A stretch of 64,000 nt of DNA from Volvox africanus (lineage: Eukaryota > Chlorophyta > Chlorophyceae > Chlamydomonadales > Volvocaceae): positions 2,709,001-2,773,000 of the forward strand of contig BSDZ01000013.1 of assembly GCA_030268105.1 (NCBI GenBank), given 5' to 3'. Within the stretch, counting starts at the first letter, position 1; every line of letters begins with the position of its first letter. Position numbers and translations under genes: made by a program. Of the stretch, positions 11,824 to 24,394 are shown piece by piece. Below the pieces are notes generated by a model, which ran no database searches, was not told the DNA's origin, and worked only from the letters and a program-made list of their open reading frames with translations.

Positions 11824-12946
11824 ATGAACCCGAATAGACCACCCCTTCTGCTGGTGCCCCCAAGACAGCGCGGCAAGGACAAACAGCTGCGTATAGACCA
11901 ATACCTCCCAAATCCCAAGCGGCCTCGAAAGCCCGATAATAATCCACCAAATCCACCGCCGCCTAATACTAACAAGCCCACAGCAGCAGATGAAGCAACC
12001 ACAGCAGCGCATGTAATAAGGCTTGCTGCTCCAGGAGCAGTCCTGCAGCCTGCTGCTGCTATTGCGACGGAAAGTAGTCAAGGCACAACTGCTGGAGGTG
12101 CAATTATGACTAGCGCGGCGCCATCCTCGCTCGTAAACACGATCAGCAGAAGCAGCCATCATCAACATTGCCAAGTCAGCAGCTTGCCTCTGGAGGCCTA
12201 CATTCAGCTATATTCCGCGCTGACCAAGGGAACGCGCATCGTGCAACAGGTAATACGTGATGATAAGGTGCATATATCCATCCCTGTTCCGAAAGCAAAC
12301 GGCAGAACGAAGTTGTACGTGTGCGCCGAAGTTGTATGCGCGATCGACATATAGCTAGCAGTATGCTCATGCCTAGTCACTTACCGCGGAATCTCGCGCA
12401 GCAGCAACGGGAATATATACGACACACGACCGGGAAACGCTTCGGGCCGATATCGATATGGAGATGCTCTTCAAGTCCCATATATCGAGCCAGCTGTACA
12501 TACATACATACCTGCTGATACTTTTTGACCTCACTTCGATTGCTTGCGGTGCTTGTTATTGTTATTCGTTACCTTCAACAGTGGTATAACGGGCGAATTC
12601 ACATCCTAGTCGTAGATGGCATCATCCATCAAGCAAGCGCTACTGCACGCACCCGCCCTGCTGGCTGGGTTAGTTACGTACGACGACTGGCGCCATCGCG
12701 CGCACGATCCCGAGCGACATAGACGCGCGAGTTCGTTCGTTTCCGTACCTGCGAATTAATAATGATAAATATAACAAGACCTACAAAAGCTTAGAATTCA
12801 TACCTTGATATGTACCTGTATCTACAACTATATCCAGTTGCCTGGAACCTATCTACCACATACACGCGCCATTGATTGATCTATCTATCTATCTTTGTTC
12901 TTTCTTTCTTCCTTCCTTCCTTTCTTTCTTCCTTTCTTTCTTTCTT

Positions 12947-12999
<53 letters not shown>

Positions 13000-15900
13000 C
13001 TATCTGTCTATCTATCTGCACGGACTGTTCGTACGTGGCTCTATCGGCAAACAATCGATTAGGTAAGCTCCATCGAGGAGCCCTTCTACAAAATCACCGA
13101 CCTGCGGGCCCTCCTGGACGTCCACGGCCTTGTCTTTACCCGACACAAGAAGCGCGACCTGCTGGACCGCCTGGTGGGTCTACGTCTCGTGGCCCCCGCC
13201 CAGCAGCAGCCGCAGCAAGATTCCCAACAGCATCAAACACAGCTTCGGAGTCAACAGCCACAGCCACAGCCGCCTGCTGCCGTCCAGCCATCTGCTGGTG
13301 TTTGCGGACTCGGAGGGGGGAGCGGGGACGTGGGCGAGGAGTTGGGCGTGGATAGCAGCATACAGCAGGGTGATGACACGGAGTTTCCAAACCGGAAGCG
13401 GAAGCCACAGCATTCCCGAGCGGTGAGGGAGTGGCAAGTGGCATTCCGCGTGCCGGAAGCGGTGGACCTGGCGGCACTCGCGGGCTGGGCAGCAGCAGCA
13501 GCCGGCGGCGGCGGCGGTAGCGGCGGCAGCGGTGCGGGCAGTTTGGAGGCTCAACAGGCACTTCAGGAGGCGATGTCCGCGGCAGCAGTGGTTCGCTTTG
13601 GCATTCCTGCTGCCGTTCGTGCCGTCGCGGCCGCCCAGGTCGGCACTGCTGATGGGGTCGACGGCGATCGCACTGACGACGACGACGTTGACGACGTTGA
13701 TGGGGTCAGCTATGCTGATGGTGACGGCGGCGATGGGATGACCGATTTCCGGCTCGTTGAGGGCGGCATCGGGAGGAGGGGCGGGGATGAAAATTTTGGC
13801 AGTAGTGGGTCGGTGGAAGGCAAGCCCGCGGCTGGTGATGCGGTGATGGTGGCCACGGCGGCGGCGGCAATGGCGGCAGTGCCGCTGCCCCGTGCGAGTG
13901 AACAAGGGTTTGATGGCGGTGACGGTGCGCTTGGATCATGGACGGTAGGGCTTCATCCCGCTCTGGACCCAGATCCAGATCCAGATCCGGAACCAAATTC
14001 CAATTCTGTGCGGTTGCCTATTCCGGGCCATCAGAGGCAGCCGCTGGAAATAGTTCGTACGGGACAGGACTTAGCTAGGAAGGGCGGAGCTGACCGCCGG
14101 ACAGGTTCAGAAGCTACGACAGAGAACTGCCAGGAGGCGCTGCAGCCACAGCCGCTCCCACAGCCACAGGCACAGCCACAGCCACAGCCACAGCCGCAGC
14201 AACGGCAACACGAACAGCAAGGACAGCAACAGCTTCCGACGATCCCAGAGCTGCTACTACAGGAGCTCCTGCAGCGGTCCGCAGCGCACCAACTGCAAAG
14301 TCAGTCGAGATTGCCGCAGCAGCAGTTCCTACTGCAACAGCTGATGCAGCAGCAGCTGCCGTCCACTGCAACCGCGCCGCATCGACGTGCTGGCGGCGGC
14401 GGCAAAGGCGGCGAAGGCGGCGCTAACGCTGGCCCCAGCACCGCTGCCGGTGACGTGCTGTACTCTCAGGGTCCACAACAGCAGCTCCTAATTTTGGGTT
14501 CCGCCAGTGCCGCCAGCCATGACGACGCCGAGGGCGACAGCGGCAGCGTCAGCGATGATGGCAGAGATCGCGGCGCTTGCACCGGTGATGTAGATGCGGT
14601 GGGGTTCCAGGGCCTGGATGTTGAGCTGCATGGTGATGTGCATGCAGTAGAGATGGAGTATAAAATGGGGGAAGAGGAGGAGGAGGAGGAGGAGGAGGAG
14701 GTAATGCCGCCGGGCTCGCTGGGCCCTCAGGACTCAAGAACGGCGGTCTCCGTTCTACAGTGGCTGGCGCCTCAGGTTATCACCTTCAGCCAATGTGGGT
14801 TTGCCGTACTGTTGAAACCTGGGGACACGGTACACGGCCTCACACATTCGGGCCTCTCTCATCAATATGTGGTTGGTTAGCTGCACACGTCATCAGCCAT
14901 GACCGTTAGTTGTTTCGAATATCATCTTGCTCAATCACCAGCTCATTAAACAATACATGTAAGAAAGTTATCGGTCCTTCATGCCTCTCTAAGTGGCTGT
15001 CCGTCCGTCTGTCCGTCTGTCCTGGTGGCGCTGTGCCTTGCCGCCTGCTGTTCCCCTCCCCTGTCCGCACTCTCATCTCTCCCCTTATCTCTCCCCGTCC
15101 GCTGTCCTTGCAGCCCACAGCGCCAGTGCTGAGCCCCTTATCAGCAGCGGCCAGCTGGTTGGGCGCAGGGTGGCGTTCGCGCTCGTGACCCAGTTCAGGT
15201 ACATGGACGCACGCGCCGGGGAGGAGGTACTGCCCCCGGGTGAGCTCCATGTCAGACTGGGGTAGTGCTGAGGCAGGACTCGTGATCCGGTATAAGATTG
15301 ATCGGACGGCTTGCTCGAACTACCCTCCCCCTCTCCTCCATCCCTCCTCTGCCTCCATCCCTCCCCCACCTCTGCCATTCCCCTCCACTCCTCCCTCTCT
15401 CCCTCCCGGGTCTGCCGTAGCCTTACCCCCTACTTACCACATCCACCTCTGCCCCTGCCCCTTGGCGCTGGTGTCCTGGTGGGCCTCAGGGATATACCAG
15501 GGCAGGGTCACTGAGAGCCTCGGATGCGCCTGCCAGCCGGACGTATGCGGCGCTGGATGGGACGGCGCGGGCGAGATGGAGGTTCAGGAGCCCTGCACAC
15601 GATCGGGAGAGCACTCGTTCTTCTTCGTCAGGGTCATGACGCAGGTGTCAGCGAACAGTACTAGTTTGTGGTGGTGGAGGGTTGCTGGGCGCTGGGGGCT
15701 GCGTCATGTGTGTGTCGGTTAGCCCTCGTTCCTTCAGTACCAGCACCAAGATTAATTTTCTCCGCCTCCCCCCTCTCCCTCCCCTCACGGGTGCTCCCAA
15801 ATACCCCCTTTCGTGTCGCAGCCCCATTTGGGCATCCGGGGCCGCCTGGAGCTGAAACTGGATCTCTCAGCTGCCACCCGCGTATCCACCTTCCAGGAGC

Positions 15901-16382
15901 TCGTGGGCCTTACAATGGGGCAGCTGGAGGACGCCTGGGTGCTTATCAGCGGACCGGTAGCTGCGCAGGAGGGACCCATGGGTCGGTCGGCGACAGGTTC
16001 AGGGGTGTTGGCGAGGCCATACCACGGATGGGGCACTGGTAGGCCGCCATGTCGGCGAGGCCAGGGCTTGGCCGGGGCATTGGCTGGCTCCATGGGTGGT
16101 GGTGGAAGGCTTACGGGGCTTGGGGCAAGAGGGGAAGCGGGAGCGGGGCGGACCGGGATGAGTATGAGGGCGGTCGGTACCGGGGTGCCTGCAGCTGGGA
16201 AAGGTGCTGAAGCTATTCGCGGTATGGCAGGGTTTACAGGGAGGGTTGGGCGCGGCGCGGCGGCAGGTAGTCGCTGTACGGCACGGGGCGGCGGGCGCGG
16301 GGCGAAGGCGACTTTGGATGGCGCAGCAGGCCGGAAACGGCGGGCAGATGGTGCCGCGGGTGATGATGAAAACGGCGGGTGA
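11824..16382 (+). CDS. Gln-rich nuclear protein with SAP-like segment, function unknown
   Basis: I do not recognise the family. Supported exons: 11824-12249, 12377-12495, 12616-12744, 13063 to about 14700-14880 (donor uncertain), 15114-15239, 15490-15644 and 15822-16382 (stop). Joins 11824/12377, 12616/13063, 15114/15490 and 15490/15822 are phase-consistent; the joins after 12495 and after the long exon are unresolved, so the 5' block could be a separate gene. Seen in order: a basic, PCNA-box-like stretch (KQLRIDQYLPNPKRPRKP), a helical segment with IDMEMLFKSHISSQL, a SAP-like helix pair (DLRALLDVHGLVF / KKRDLLDRLVG), a very long Gln/Ala/Gly-rich linker with acidic runs and a DPDPDPDPE tract, then a conserved-looking C-terminal domain (VGRRVAFALVTQFRYMD, EHSFFFVRVMTQ, LELKLDLSAAT, FQELVGLTMGQLED) and a Gly/Arg tail with GRKRR. 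Composition suggests a chromatin or transcription-associated nuclear protein; that is inference. Confidence 0.6.
12887..13018 (+). repeat. TTTC/TATC tetranucleotide microsatellite
   Basis: A pyrimidine-rich array, first TTTC/TTCC then about 18 TATC units, in the intron before the exon starting at 13063. It could act as an extended polypyrimidine tract but lies 45 nt upstream of the acceptor. Confidence 0.93.
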
Positions 16383-17115
16383 GGGTTCTGGCCTTTTCTG
16401 CGGATGGCAGAAGGCTCCGGGAGGGGAAGAGAATAGACGAGACATGGTAGTGGTGGTTGGGAGACCATACGGAAGACACTTAATTTGCAGTTATAAGACA
16501 ATCCAATAAGGCAGCAAAAGGAGTGTGTGTGGGGGTGGGTGGGTGGGTGGGTGATTGGTTCTTCTGTTGGTTTTGGCTTGTGGCAACACGTGTTTTGGTG
16601 TTAGCTTTAGTGCGATCCTGGTGTACGGTGTACGGCTGAAAAACGCGCGGAGGGGGAGGTGCGGCGTAACCAGCCTCTGGAAGGGAGCATAACGACTCCG
16701 TGGGAGGTAGGCAGCGACCTATTGAACAAACGAAAAAACATTGATGAACAGGAAGAAATCAAAAGGACTTGAACAAATGAAGACTAAGAGAATGAAGTAT
16801 TGAAGCAACTGATTCAGAGCCGCGTTGTCCGGAAACCATATTTTATTTGAAACCAAAGCCGGAAACGGTTCATGAAAGGAACATAGACATGCCGAGCAGC
16901 ACAGCAGGGCACAGCATGGCGCACCATAGCGCAGGTGGCAGTTGCAGGAAGTCGGGCTAGGCCGGGCTTACCCTTGGTACGTCCGACACGTCACATCCAA
17001 GGGGTCACGATCGACACGAGGCAGCAGCGATAGCGGCCTGGGCCAGGAGGGAAATGAGGCGCCGAAATTGCTGCTGACGGGAACACTACACCACGTCACG
17101 GTTTTGTCCCTTCAC

Positions 17116-17150
<35 letters not shown>

Positions 17151-17873
17151 CGAACGTAACCCCCGGTCCCGCGCCCGTCGATCCAGTCGAGCAACTGCCG
17201 AATAGGTGGGCTTCCATCAGCATGCTCCTAGACACCACATATACAATACAACATATATTTTATATAATACATCGATATGATAAATTTTAATATATATGGG
17301 ATTGTGGGAAAGGATTTGTACTTGTGTACGTAACAGTCGCGTCTCCTCCGTCCCAGCCTAACCCAACTTAACCCAACGTAAGCTGATGTTACCTAACCCA
17401 ACTTAAGCTGACCTTACATGAGATAGTGTGTATTTTTGCGCGGTGCTGCACGACGCCGCCGGGCTTGCACGGGCCTACAGCGAGATCCCTAGGGCTTCCT
17501 TACGACCTGCATTGGCGGCACAGGACGTGCAACGGAATCAGATCTTGAGGTGCTGAACCGAGAGCACAGTGTTTCCGGGAGTCCATTCACTGCTCAACCG
17601 AAACATACTAAAAAGGTCGGTGAAATAGTTGAAAAACAACGAAGTTTTCGCAGATACGCGGTGACACAGCGACATACAGACGGACGCAGCTGCAGCGCAC
17701 TCGCCGGTCACATATATCTGTTTGCCTTGGTCAACTGTCAGTTCAATCGCGCAAGCGACCCATCCAAGGGCCCCCAACCAGACCCTCCGGTACGCGCTTT
17801 TCATCTCTTAGATGTATGTGCTCTCTCACTGTGTGTGTGTATGTGCGTAAGAAAGCAGCAGAGTCGTGGGTAT
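16383..17873. other. Intergenic region
   Basis: Holds the presumed 3'-UTR of the Gln-rich gene, a GGGT repeat near 16530-16552, a (TG)n run at about 17117-17150, and the likely promoter/5'-UTR of the J-domain fusion gene. There are no convincing exons. Confidence 0.5.
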
Positions 17874-20800
17874 ATGGCCCCGTCGCCTGCGCTACTGCTA
17901 CTGCTACTGCCACTGCCGCAGTACTTCTGGGCTTGCCTTCAAATGTCGTCCGAAGCGTTGGCAGCGGCGGCAGCCAGCTCTCGGGAGGAGCTGGATCCTG
18001 GCAGCACAGCCACACGGGGACGAGGGGTCGGATGGGGTGTGCCGGCCGCCGCCACCTCGGACGGCCCCTCGTCCGGCGACCTGTACCTACAGCTGGGGCT
18101 GTCGCGCGGCGCCACTGATACCGAGGTACGCTAAGAGGGCCTTACGCGAGTAAACGGGGGACCTTGTGATAAATGATAGTACCCTTATCATGAAGCCGTA
18201 CGATGGAGCGAGGAGTGATGGAGGATTCGAAACTGCATACTCGTTACCCACGCGGCATTCCTGTACCATGTGAATTCGTGAGGAAAACTTTTCTTAACTT
18301 TGTCCGCATACGAGTATGTTCTCAGATATCAAAATAATATATACTTGTTGTTGGTTAACTACCTGATAACCAACCGTTAACCACCACTTGTTAACCAGCC
18401 AACAACCATTACACTGCCCCGTAACTACCCAAGCCATGAAGGACGGCCCTTCCTAACCCCAGGCCTCATCTTGAAAATGTCTGTTAGGACGGTTTGTTGG
18501 CCACTAACAGAATTTCATATTCCTCTCCAAACTAGGCCCTGCATGCATGGATTCCTGCCCTGCCCGATCGAGCCGCAGATTCGCCGTACCTACCGCAACT
18601 TGTTGACGCGAGCGCACCCGGACAAGGGTGGTGATCCGGAGCGGTTTCGGAGGATACAGGCGGCGTACGACGTCCTTTCGGATCCAGCCAAGGTATGTAC
18701 AGCATGTGGCCGGGCCGTGCATTACATCCCCACTTCCAACCCCAAAGCCATCCATTCAGGTGTCTCGCGGCCAATTCGCGCCAAAAAAGATTTGTAATTT
18801 TGGTTGGTAGATTATAGCTCCAGCCTCCAGCTGCGATTCTTCGTATTGTCGCCCACCCTACCCTACCCCACCCCACCCCACTCCACTCCACTTTACTCCT
18901 CTGGAGTTTGGATCCAAGAAATCAAAACATATCCATTTGGGGCGCCTCAGAGTCCAAGCCAAGTGGTCCTCAACACAAGCCCTGTTTGCTATACTAACCT
19001 TACCTGTGCCGGTGTACTGCACTGGTTCATGCTACTGTTTTCCGGTACGGCAGCGGAAGCTGTACGACCATACAGGTCGAGTGCAGAGAACCGCGGACCA
19101 GGAGTTCATTGAGCAGTTCGCCAACGGGGCTTTCAGCGACCCCCTGCTTTCCACCGCTGACGGCACCGCCGGTGGCGGTGGAGGAAGCCTTGCAGATCAG
19201 ATCATCGTACGGCTCAGCGCCGGGGGAGTCCAAAGCCATACGGCCGGCTTCGAGGTGGGATATTACCGCTCGTCAGTAAATACCCAGCAGCTGAGTTGCA
19301 GTTGTCGTACGTTGGCGTCCTCCGCTACCGACTTGCCGTACTTCTGATGCTACTTGGCTTGGCAAGTTGCGAGATTCTTCCCCGAAACTGAATAACGGTG
19401 CCGTACGTATTGTAGGCATGGATGCGTTCTCGAGGGGACGCGGGTGGTAAGGTGTTTACTGCCGAGACCGTAGCCGAGCAGTACGGCGTCACACGGCAGT
19501 CGTACGACCCGGTACTACTGCCCAAGGCCGCTGTTCTGCAGGTACGTGGATGCAGTAAGCGCGATTCCTGATACGGTTCGTTGACCGTTGATTCAATGTC
19601 CATCACCCACAACCTACAACCAACTAACAAAGGCAACGAACGTATTAGTTCAGACCACCGTAGCTCATCGATGGCACAGATTGCATGGAGGTCTGGCCAA
19701 AGTTCCAGGTTTCTTGATTAGGACGAGACAGCGGTTCATCAAAGAGAAACCCCGACCCTTCCAACATGCATTTTGTTTTGGTGTGAGTGTCAGGTGCTGT
19801 GCCGTGGTCCTGGCGGCAATGTGGCGGAGAGCCTCACCCTGGAGTCGGTTCCGCTGGTTCCGGAGCTAGAGTGGGGCCAGGTGCTAGTGGCGGTCAAGTG
19901 AGTGCGACCGTGCGTGCGCGCAACCTCGCGCTCAGATTTGATACACATCATCTTCATTAAGCTGAATACGCGAGACAATATGTGACTCTTACATGTGGGT
20001 TTGTGGACCTCTACACCTGTGCTCATGTATGCCTAGGGGCCTGGGGCCCTGCCAGCATAAACTCACAAACTCCACATCTGCCCCCACCGCCTCTCATGCT
20101 CCAAAACGGCCGTGACCCGTGATTCAGGCTCCAGGCGTCGGGTTTCTATCTCCCCCCTCCTTACCTTACCTTACCCAGAGACCTCCTTACCTAGAGACGG
20201 GACGGCACATGTGCAGGTACGCTCCCATCAGCGCCGCGGACACGTACACCGCGCGGCTCGGTGGCGTGTACGGCAATGACACGGCCCCTAAGCTGCCCTA
20301 CGTGGCGGGGCACGACGGCGTGGGCGTAGTGCTTAAGGTGCGGCACGGCAGCAACAACAGATACGGTGTCGGACCATCAGGATTCCCAAGAGTGCTGCTC
20401 GTCCTGTGTAATCTCTGTGTAACCGCGTAACCATTGGATCTGTTTCCGTACATTACGCATACAGAGGTTCGGACACCTAATTTTTTGCGATTACGGATTA
20501 CAGGAACCAGCGCGCACACACTTTAATTTTGCAAACCAAAACCAATTTACCGTTTTGCCTCTTCCATCTCGAAAAGTTTCCCCCTGGATTTCAATACACA
20601 CACAGACGTGTGGCCTTTTTCGTACTATTTTTGCAAGTTTGGTATCTGCTTTCAAGAATTTTGTTTCTTATCACCGCTCTTGGGCCTCTGTCAGGTCGGC
20701 CCGGGTGTCAAGTCTCTGTCTGAAGGAGACCTGGTGCTGCCCCTGAGCCCCTTCGCCGGTACGTGGGCGACCGCCGCCGTGTGGCAGGAGCGCACACTGC

Positions 20801-23800
20801 TAAAACTGCCCAAGGTGAAATTCCGTACTGGGTGTGTGCCGTACTTGGATCAAGGGCACTCCAGCCGGTCAGGAAAGACGGGCAGAAGTGGTCCACATCT
20901 GTTGTTGAGGAGGAGCAGCGGGGCTGAAGGTCCATTCCCCAGACCCCTTACGAAGAGTCGAACCTGGGAAGGGCTCCGTTTGCTGCAGGAAGGGACTGGC
21001 GCCTCTAAATTCATGGGACCTTCAACAAAAGTTCATGGCAAAGGTTGAAGGCTGGCTATCAATATTTTTGCATTGAGTACGCTAAGACGGTATCATTCCT
21101 GAGAACGGGAGGGGCGTGTGCGGCTGACGTCGTCATATGAGGGCTCCACCTATGAGGGTTCTGCCGGCTGTACGGCACGTATTGCTTGCCGTACATCTAC
21201 CGGGATTTAGGGGAATTTCCTCGGCTGGTGTCCAGTCGCCCGACTCGTCGCAGGAGAGCGAACGGCGGCTTTTAGAGCCCTGGCTCTGACATGGCCATGT
21301 ACGATAATGTACGGCAACCCTGCCTTAACAGGATGTTTGGGGCCTGCCCCTGGAGTATTTGGCCATGAGCCGTGAGCTGGTGGTGGCGTACCAGCTCCTA
21401 GAACAGGGCGGTCTAAAGGTGCGGAGGTGACCCCGCTCCCGTAACCAGAAAGCAGTTATATTTCAACCAGATATGCTGCCTACTCCATATCTTAGCGGTC
21501 ATATGTTCATCGTTAGTTAGTTAGGGTTACATATTGCGTTGTACAGCATTTAGGGGTAAGGTAAGGTGGTATGGGTACGACAAACAGCTGTTCATACGGG
21601 GGCCTCCCCGGGGGTTGAGGCGTTAAACTGAGGGTACGGCGAAAACGCATAGTACGACAGCCTAGAAAGTTTAAGTACGGCTCTATTGGAGCATTACCGC
21701 TGTAAACGTGAGCTTCCTTGGGGCATCGATGGGGATACTGCCTGCTTCGGGAACGGCTTCTTGCCCGTGGCTTCAACACGGGGGAGGCAGAAAAAACCCG
21801 TCACGTATGCGATATATTAATGTGCTCAAGATGCTTGATCTCACATGTGGAACGTTTTCTCGATATGCGTAAATGCTAGTGAAGCACTCGCACCTCCCTC
21901 TTTCTCTGTCCTTCCGCCTGTCCTCCTTTCCTCCTCTCCTTCCTCGCTTCCCCCCTTCACATCTGCACGATATCAGGATAGTCAGCCGATATCTCCCGAG
22001 CCGCAGCAGAAGAGTATGTGTGAGCCCATGTGTTTTAACCCCATACCTTCTCTCTGTCTGTCTGTTGGTTTTCCCGTCCCTCTGATCATTTTCATCCGTC
22101 TGCCTGTCCGTCACTTTCAACATGCCCTTCGAACTTCGTACGTCAGCCCGGCGATGCTGTCATCCTGAACGCCGCCAGTAGTACTGTAGGGCAGATGGTA
22201 CTGCAGTTGGCGCGGCTGCTACGTCTCAGGGCCATAGCCGTTGTGCGCCGCCAGCCAGTGCCAGTGCCAGTGCCAGTGCCAGTGCCAGTGCCAGGCGGGG
22301 CTGGCGACGCCACCGACACAGAAGCATTATCCAAATGGGACCGCACAGTCACCTGGCTTCGGAGACTAGGAGCGGCAGAGGTACTGGCTGACGAAGGTTC
22401 GCTACGGGTGAGTACGGCTGGCAACTACTTACGGCAACCAGAATCTCAAATTTGCCACTTGATGTAAATACCTCGGAAGCCAGTGGTCGTACTCTCGCGG
22501 CATGAAAGTACCGTATGTATCACGGCAGAATCATCCTTTCCGATCCGCCGCACCGGACCGCACCAAGAGCACATGGGGCCTATGGGGCTCATGTGGTGGT
22601 GGTGGTCATGGCGGTGGGTTGGCGGAGTTGTCGTTGGGCCCGTCCCTCCCGTCCCTCCCGCCCGGCCCGACGCGGCGCCCGGCCCGGCGTAGTTGTTGGT
22701 GACATGGTGATCATTCCTTCTCTGCGTAGGCCCCTGCTTCCCTAATTTGATCTGATCTGATCCTATATTCTTGTCATCCGCGGAACTTCCACAGCCACAT
22801 CCATTTCATTGCCTAGACCCTAATCCCCACAAGACACATACACCCACACTCTTGTGTTTGCCCTTTGCCTCATCTCTGCGCTCTCCATCGCAGTCGGAGT
22901 TGGACCGGCTACGATTCTTCGCACGGCCCCGTCTTGCCTTGGACGCTGTTGGAGGAGACTCGGCGTTGAGGTTACTAGATGCACTGGTCGAGGCGAGTGT
23001 CACCCCTATACCGAAATGTGATGTGTGGCTCGCTGGTTGGCATAATCCTGGCAGTGGACGTCCATTTTGCGGGTGGGCTCGGCCATTCACCCTCCCCTTA
23101 GCCTTTGGAGCTAGAAGCCTGGGACAGGAGGATTCGTAAGGTTTTTATCCCCACAATTGTGGAGGGAAGTAAAACGCCTGCGTCTCCATACCAACACGCC
23201 GGCAATGTGCGTCTTTGTATGTTCCTCCTGTACTTCCTCTGTTCTGCTATGAAGAGGAGAACGTAATGTACTTGCTTCTGCTACTGATTCGCTTTTTGAC
23301 TCGCCAATTGGGGCCCGACTCGTCGGTAAGGCGAGGCTACGCCACCACTTCATCATAAACTTCCACAACACTTCCCCCCCATCCTCTGACCCCCGTTCCC
23401 TGGCCACCTTCCTCCAAAAGCGCTCCAGGGAGGTGAGATGGTTGTGTACGGTTGCATGAGCGGGCGCTCACCCTCCTGGCCCTGGCATTCGTGGGTTTTC
23501 CGTGACTTGAGGGTGCGCGGCTTCAATTTGCGGCGCTGGGCTGCGGCCCGGCCGACACGGTTGGCTGAGGCGCTCGAGGCACTGGCTAAGCTGTTCGTGG
23601 CGGGCATGTTAAGCGTGGCTTATACCGAGTGAGTAACAAGGCGTCGCTGCTCCGTGTCCGTGTGATGGCGTGAACGACAAGCTGTCGATCTGTGGCCGGA
23701 AGAACAAGGGTTAACTTTCAACTTGAACTCTGACCCGAGCAGATAAGCGTTTTAAGATAGGGAGTCTGGGAATCTGTCGGGAATCTTAGCTTCTGGACGC

Positions 23801-24394
23801 CTCCTTTAGGTACTGCTGCTCAGCTTATGTAATACAACGATTGTTGGGGCCTGGGGGCATGGCTGTCCGGAAACGCCCTGTCGTGCCTGCAAGAACCCGG
23901 ACCAGAATCCCGATCAACATGCTGCGGCGGCTCTTGATGTCCGTATGTTCTCGCACACTACCCTTCGTTGCGCTCGTGGTGTCTGAGTGCCTGGCAAGCA
24001 AAAGAGAAGAACAGACGGACGCGCGGCCGGGGGTGCACGGTGCAGGTATGACATCACCGAGTGGCAGGAGGCGCTGGAGCACGCACAGGAGCGCGGTAAG
24101 CAGACCAAGGTTCTGTTGAGAATGAGCGACCCGTGGGTCAGTGCCGTTGCAATGACGCAGTCTGTCGCCGCCACGCCTCCATTAAGGAATATCACGGCAT
24201 CCACTGGTGATGAGGTGCTCCCCACAAATCTGACCACCAAGGGGGCATTTGGGTCTCCAGTAGCGGTAAGCACCGCCCTGGAGACAGGTGCTCTCCAGGA
24301 GGGGTTCAGGACGAAGGGGCCGCCCCTGGTGGGGGTTCCAGAGGACCTCTTGCGGCCGTTAGTTGTGTCCATGGCTGAGCTTAGATCACCATGA
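17874..24394 (+). CDS. Fusion of DnaJ J-domain with MECR-like 2-enoyl-CoA reductase, 12 exons
   Basis: Exons: 17874-18125, 18579-18692, 19054-19254, 19416-19541, 19794-19897, 20217-20337, 20695-20814, 21332-21418, 22147-22407, 22894-22992, 23429-23628, 24046-24394. All phases fit; 677 residues. A shorter start at 17943 is possible; the longer one adds a hydrophobic leader suited to targeting. The N-terminal J-domain has DLYLQLGLSRGATDTE, IRRTYRNLL, HPD at residues 97-99 and AYDVLSDPAKRKLYD. A middle segment (SHTAGFEAWMRSRG) leads into a medium-chain reductase: GHDGVGVVLKVGPGVKSL, GTWATAAVW, YLAMSRELVVAYQLL, PGDAVILNAASSTVGQ (nucleotide-binding), RPRLALDAVGG, DLRVRGFNLRRW, EWQEALEHAQERG, plus the family tyrosine (GVYGN, about residue 284). 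MECR makes acyl-ACP in mitochondrial fatty-acid synthesis. An extra 88-residue tail follows. The intron after 22992 appears to be GC-AG (donor GCGAGT). Confidence 0.9.
22255..22294 (+). repeat. In-frame CCAGTG microsatellite in coding exon
   Basis: Six to seven CCAGTG units encode a Val-Pro run in the reductase exon 22147-22407, between the strand ending AIAVVRRQP and the segment with GDATDTEAL. The unit length keeps the frame, and it falls in a surface loop of the Rossmann domain by family comparison. Confidence 0.9.

Noticed and set aside
12616..12618. ATG at 12616 as the true start of the Gln-rich gene, making 11824-12495 a separate gene
   Set aside because: Not excluded, but an in-frame stop directly before the ATG together with an acceptor-like CGTAG fits an internal exon equally well; left as an unresolved join.
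13180..14371. Minus-strand Ala/Val/His-rich frames opposite the Gln-rich exon
   Set aside because: Shadow frames of CAG/GCC-rich coding sequence on the plus strand, which has the better composition and splice phases.
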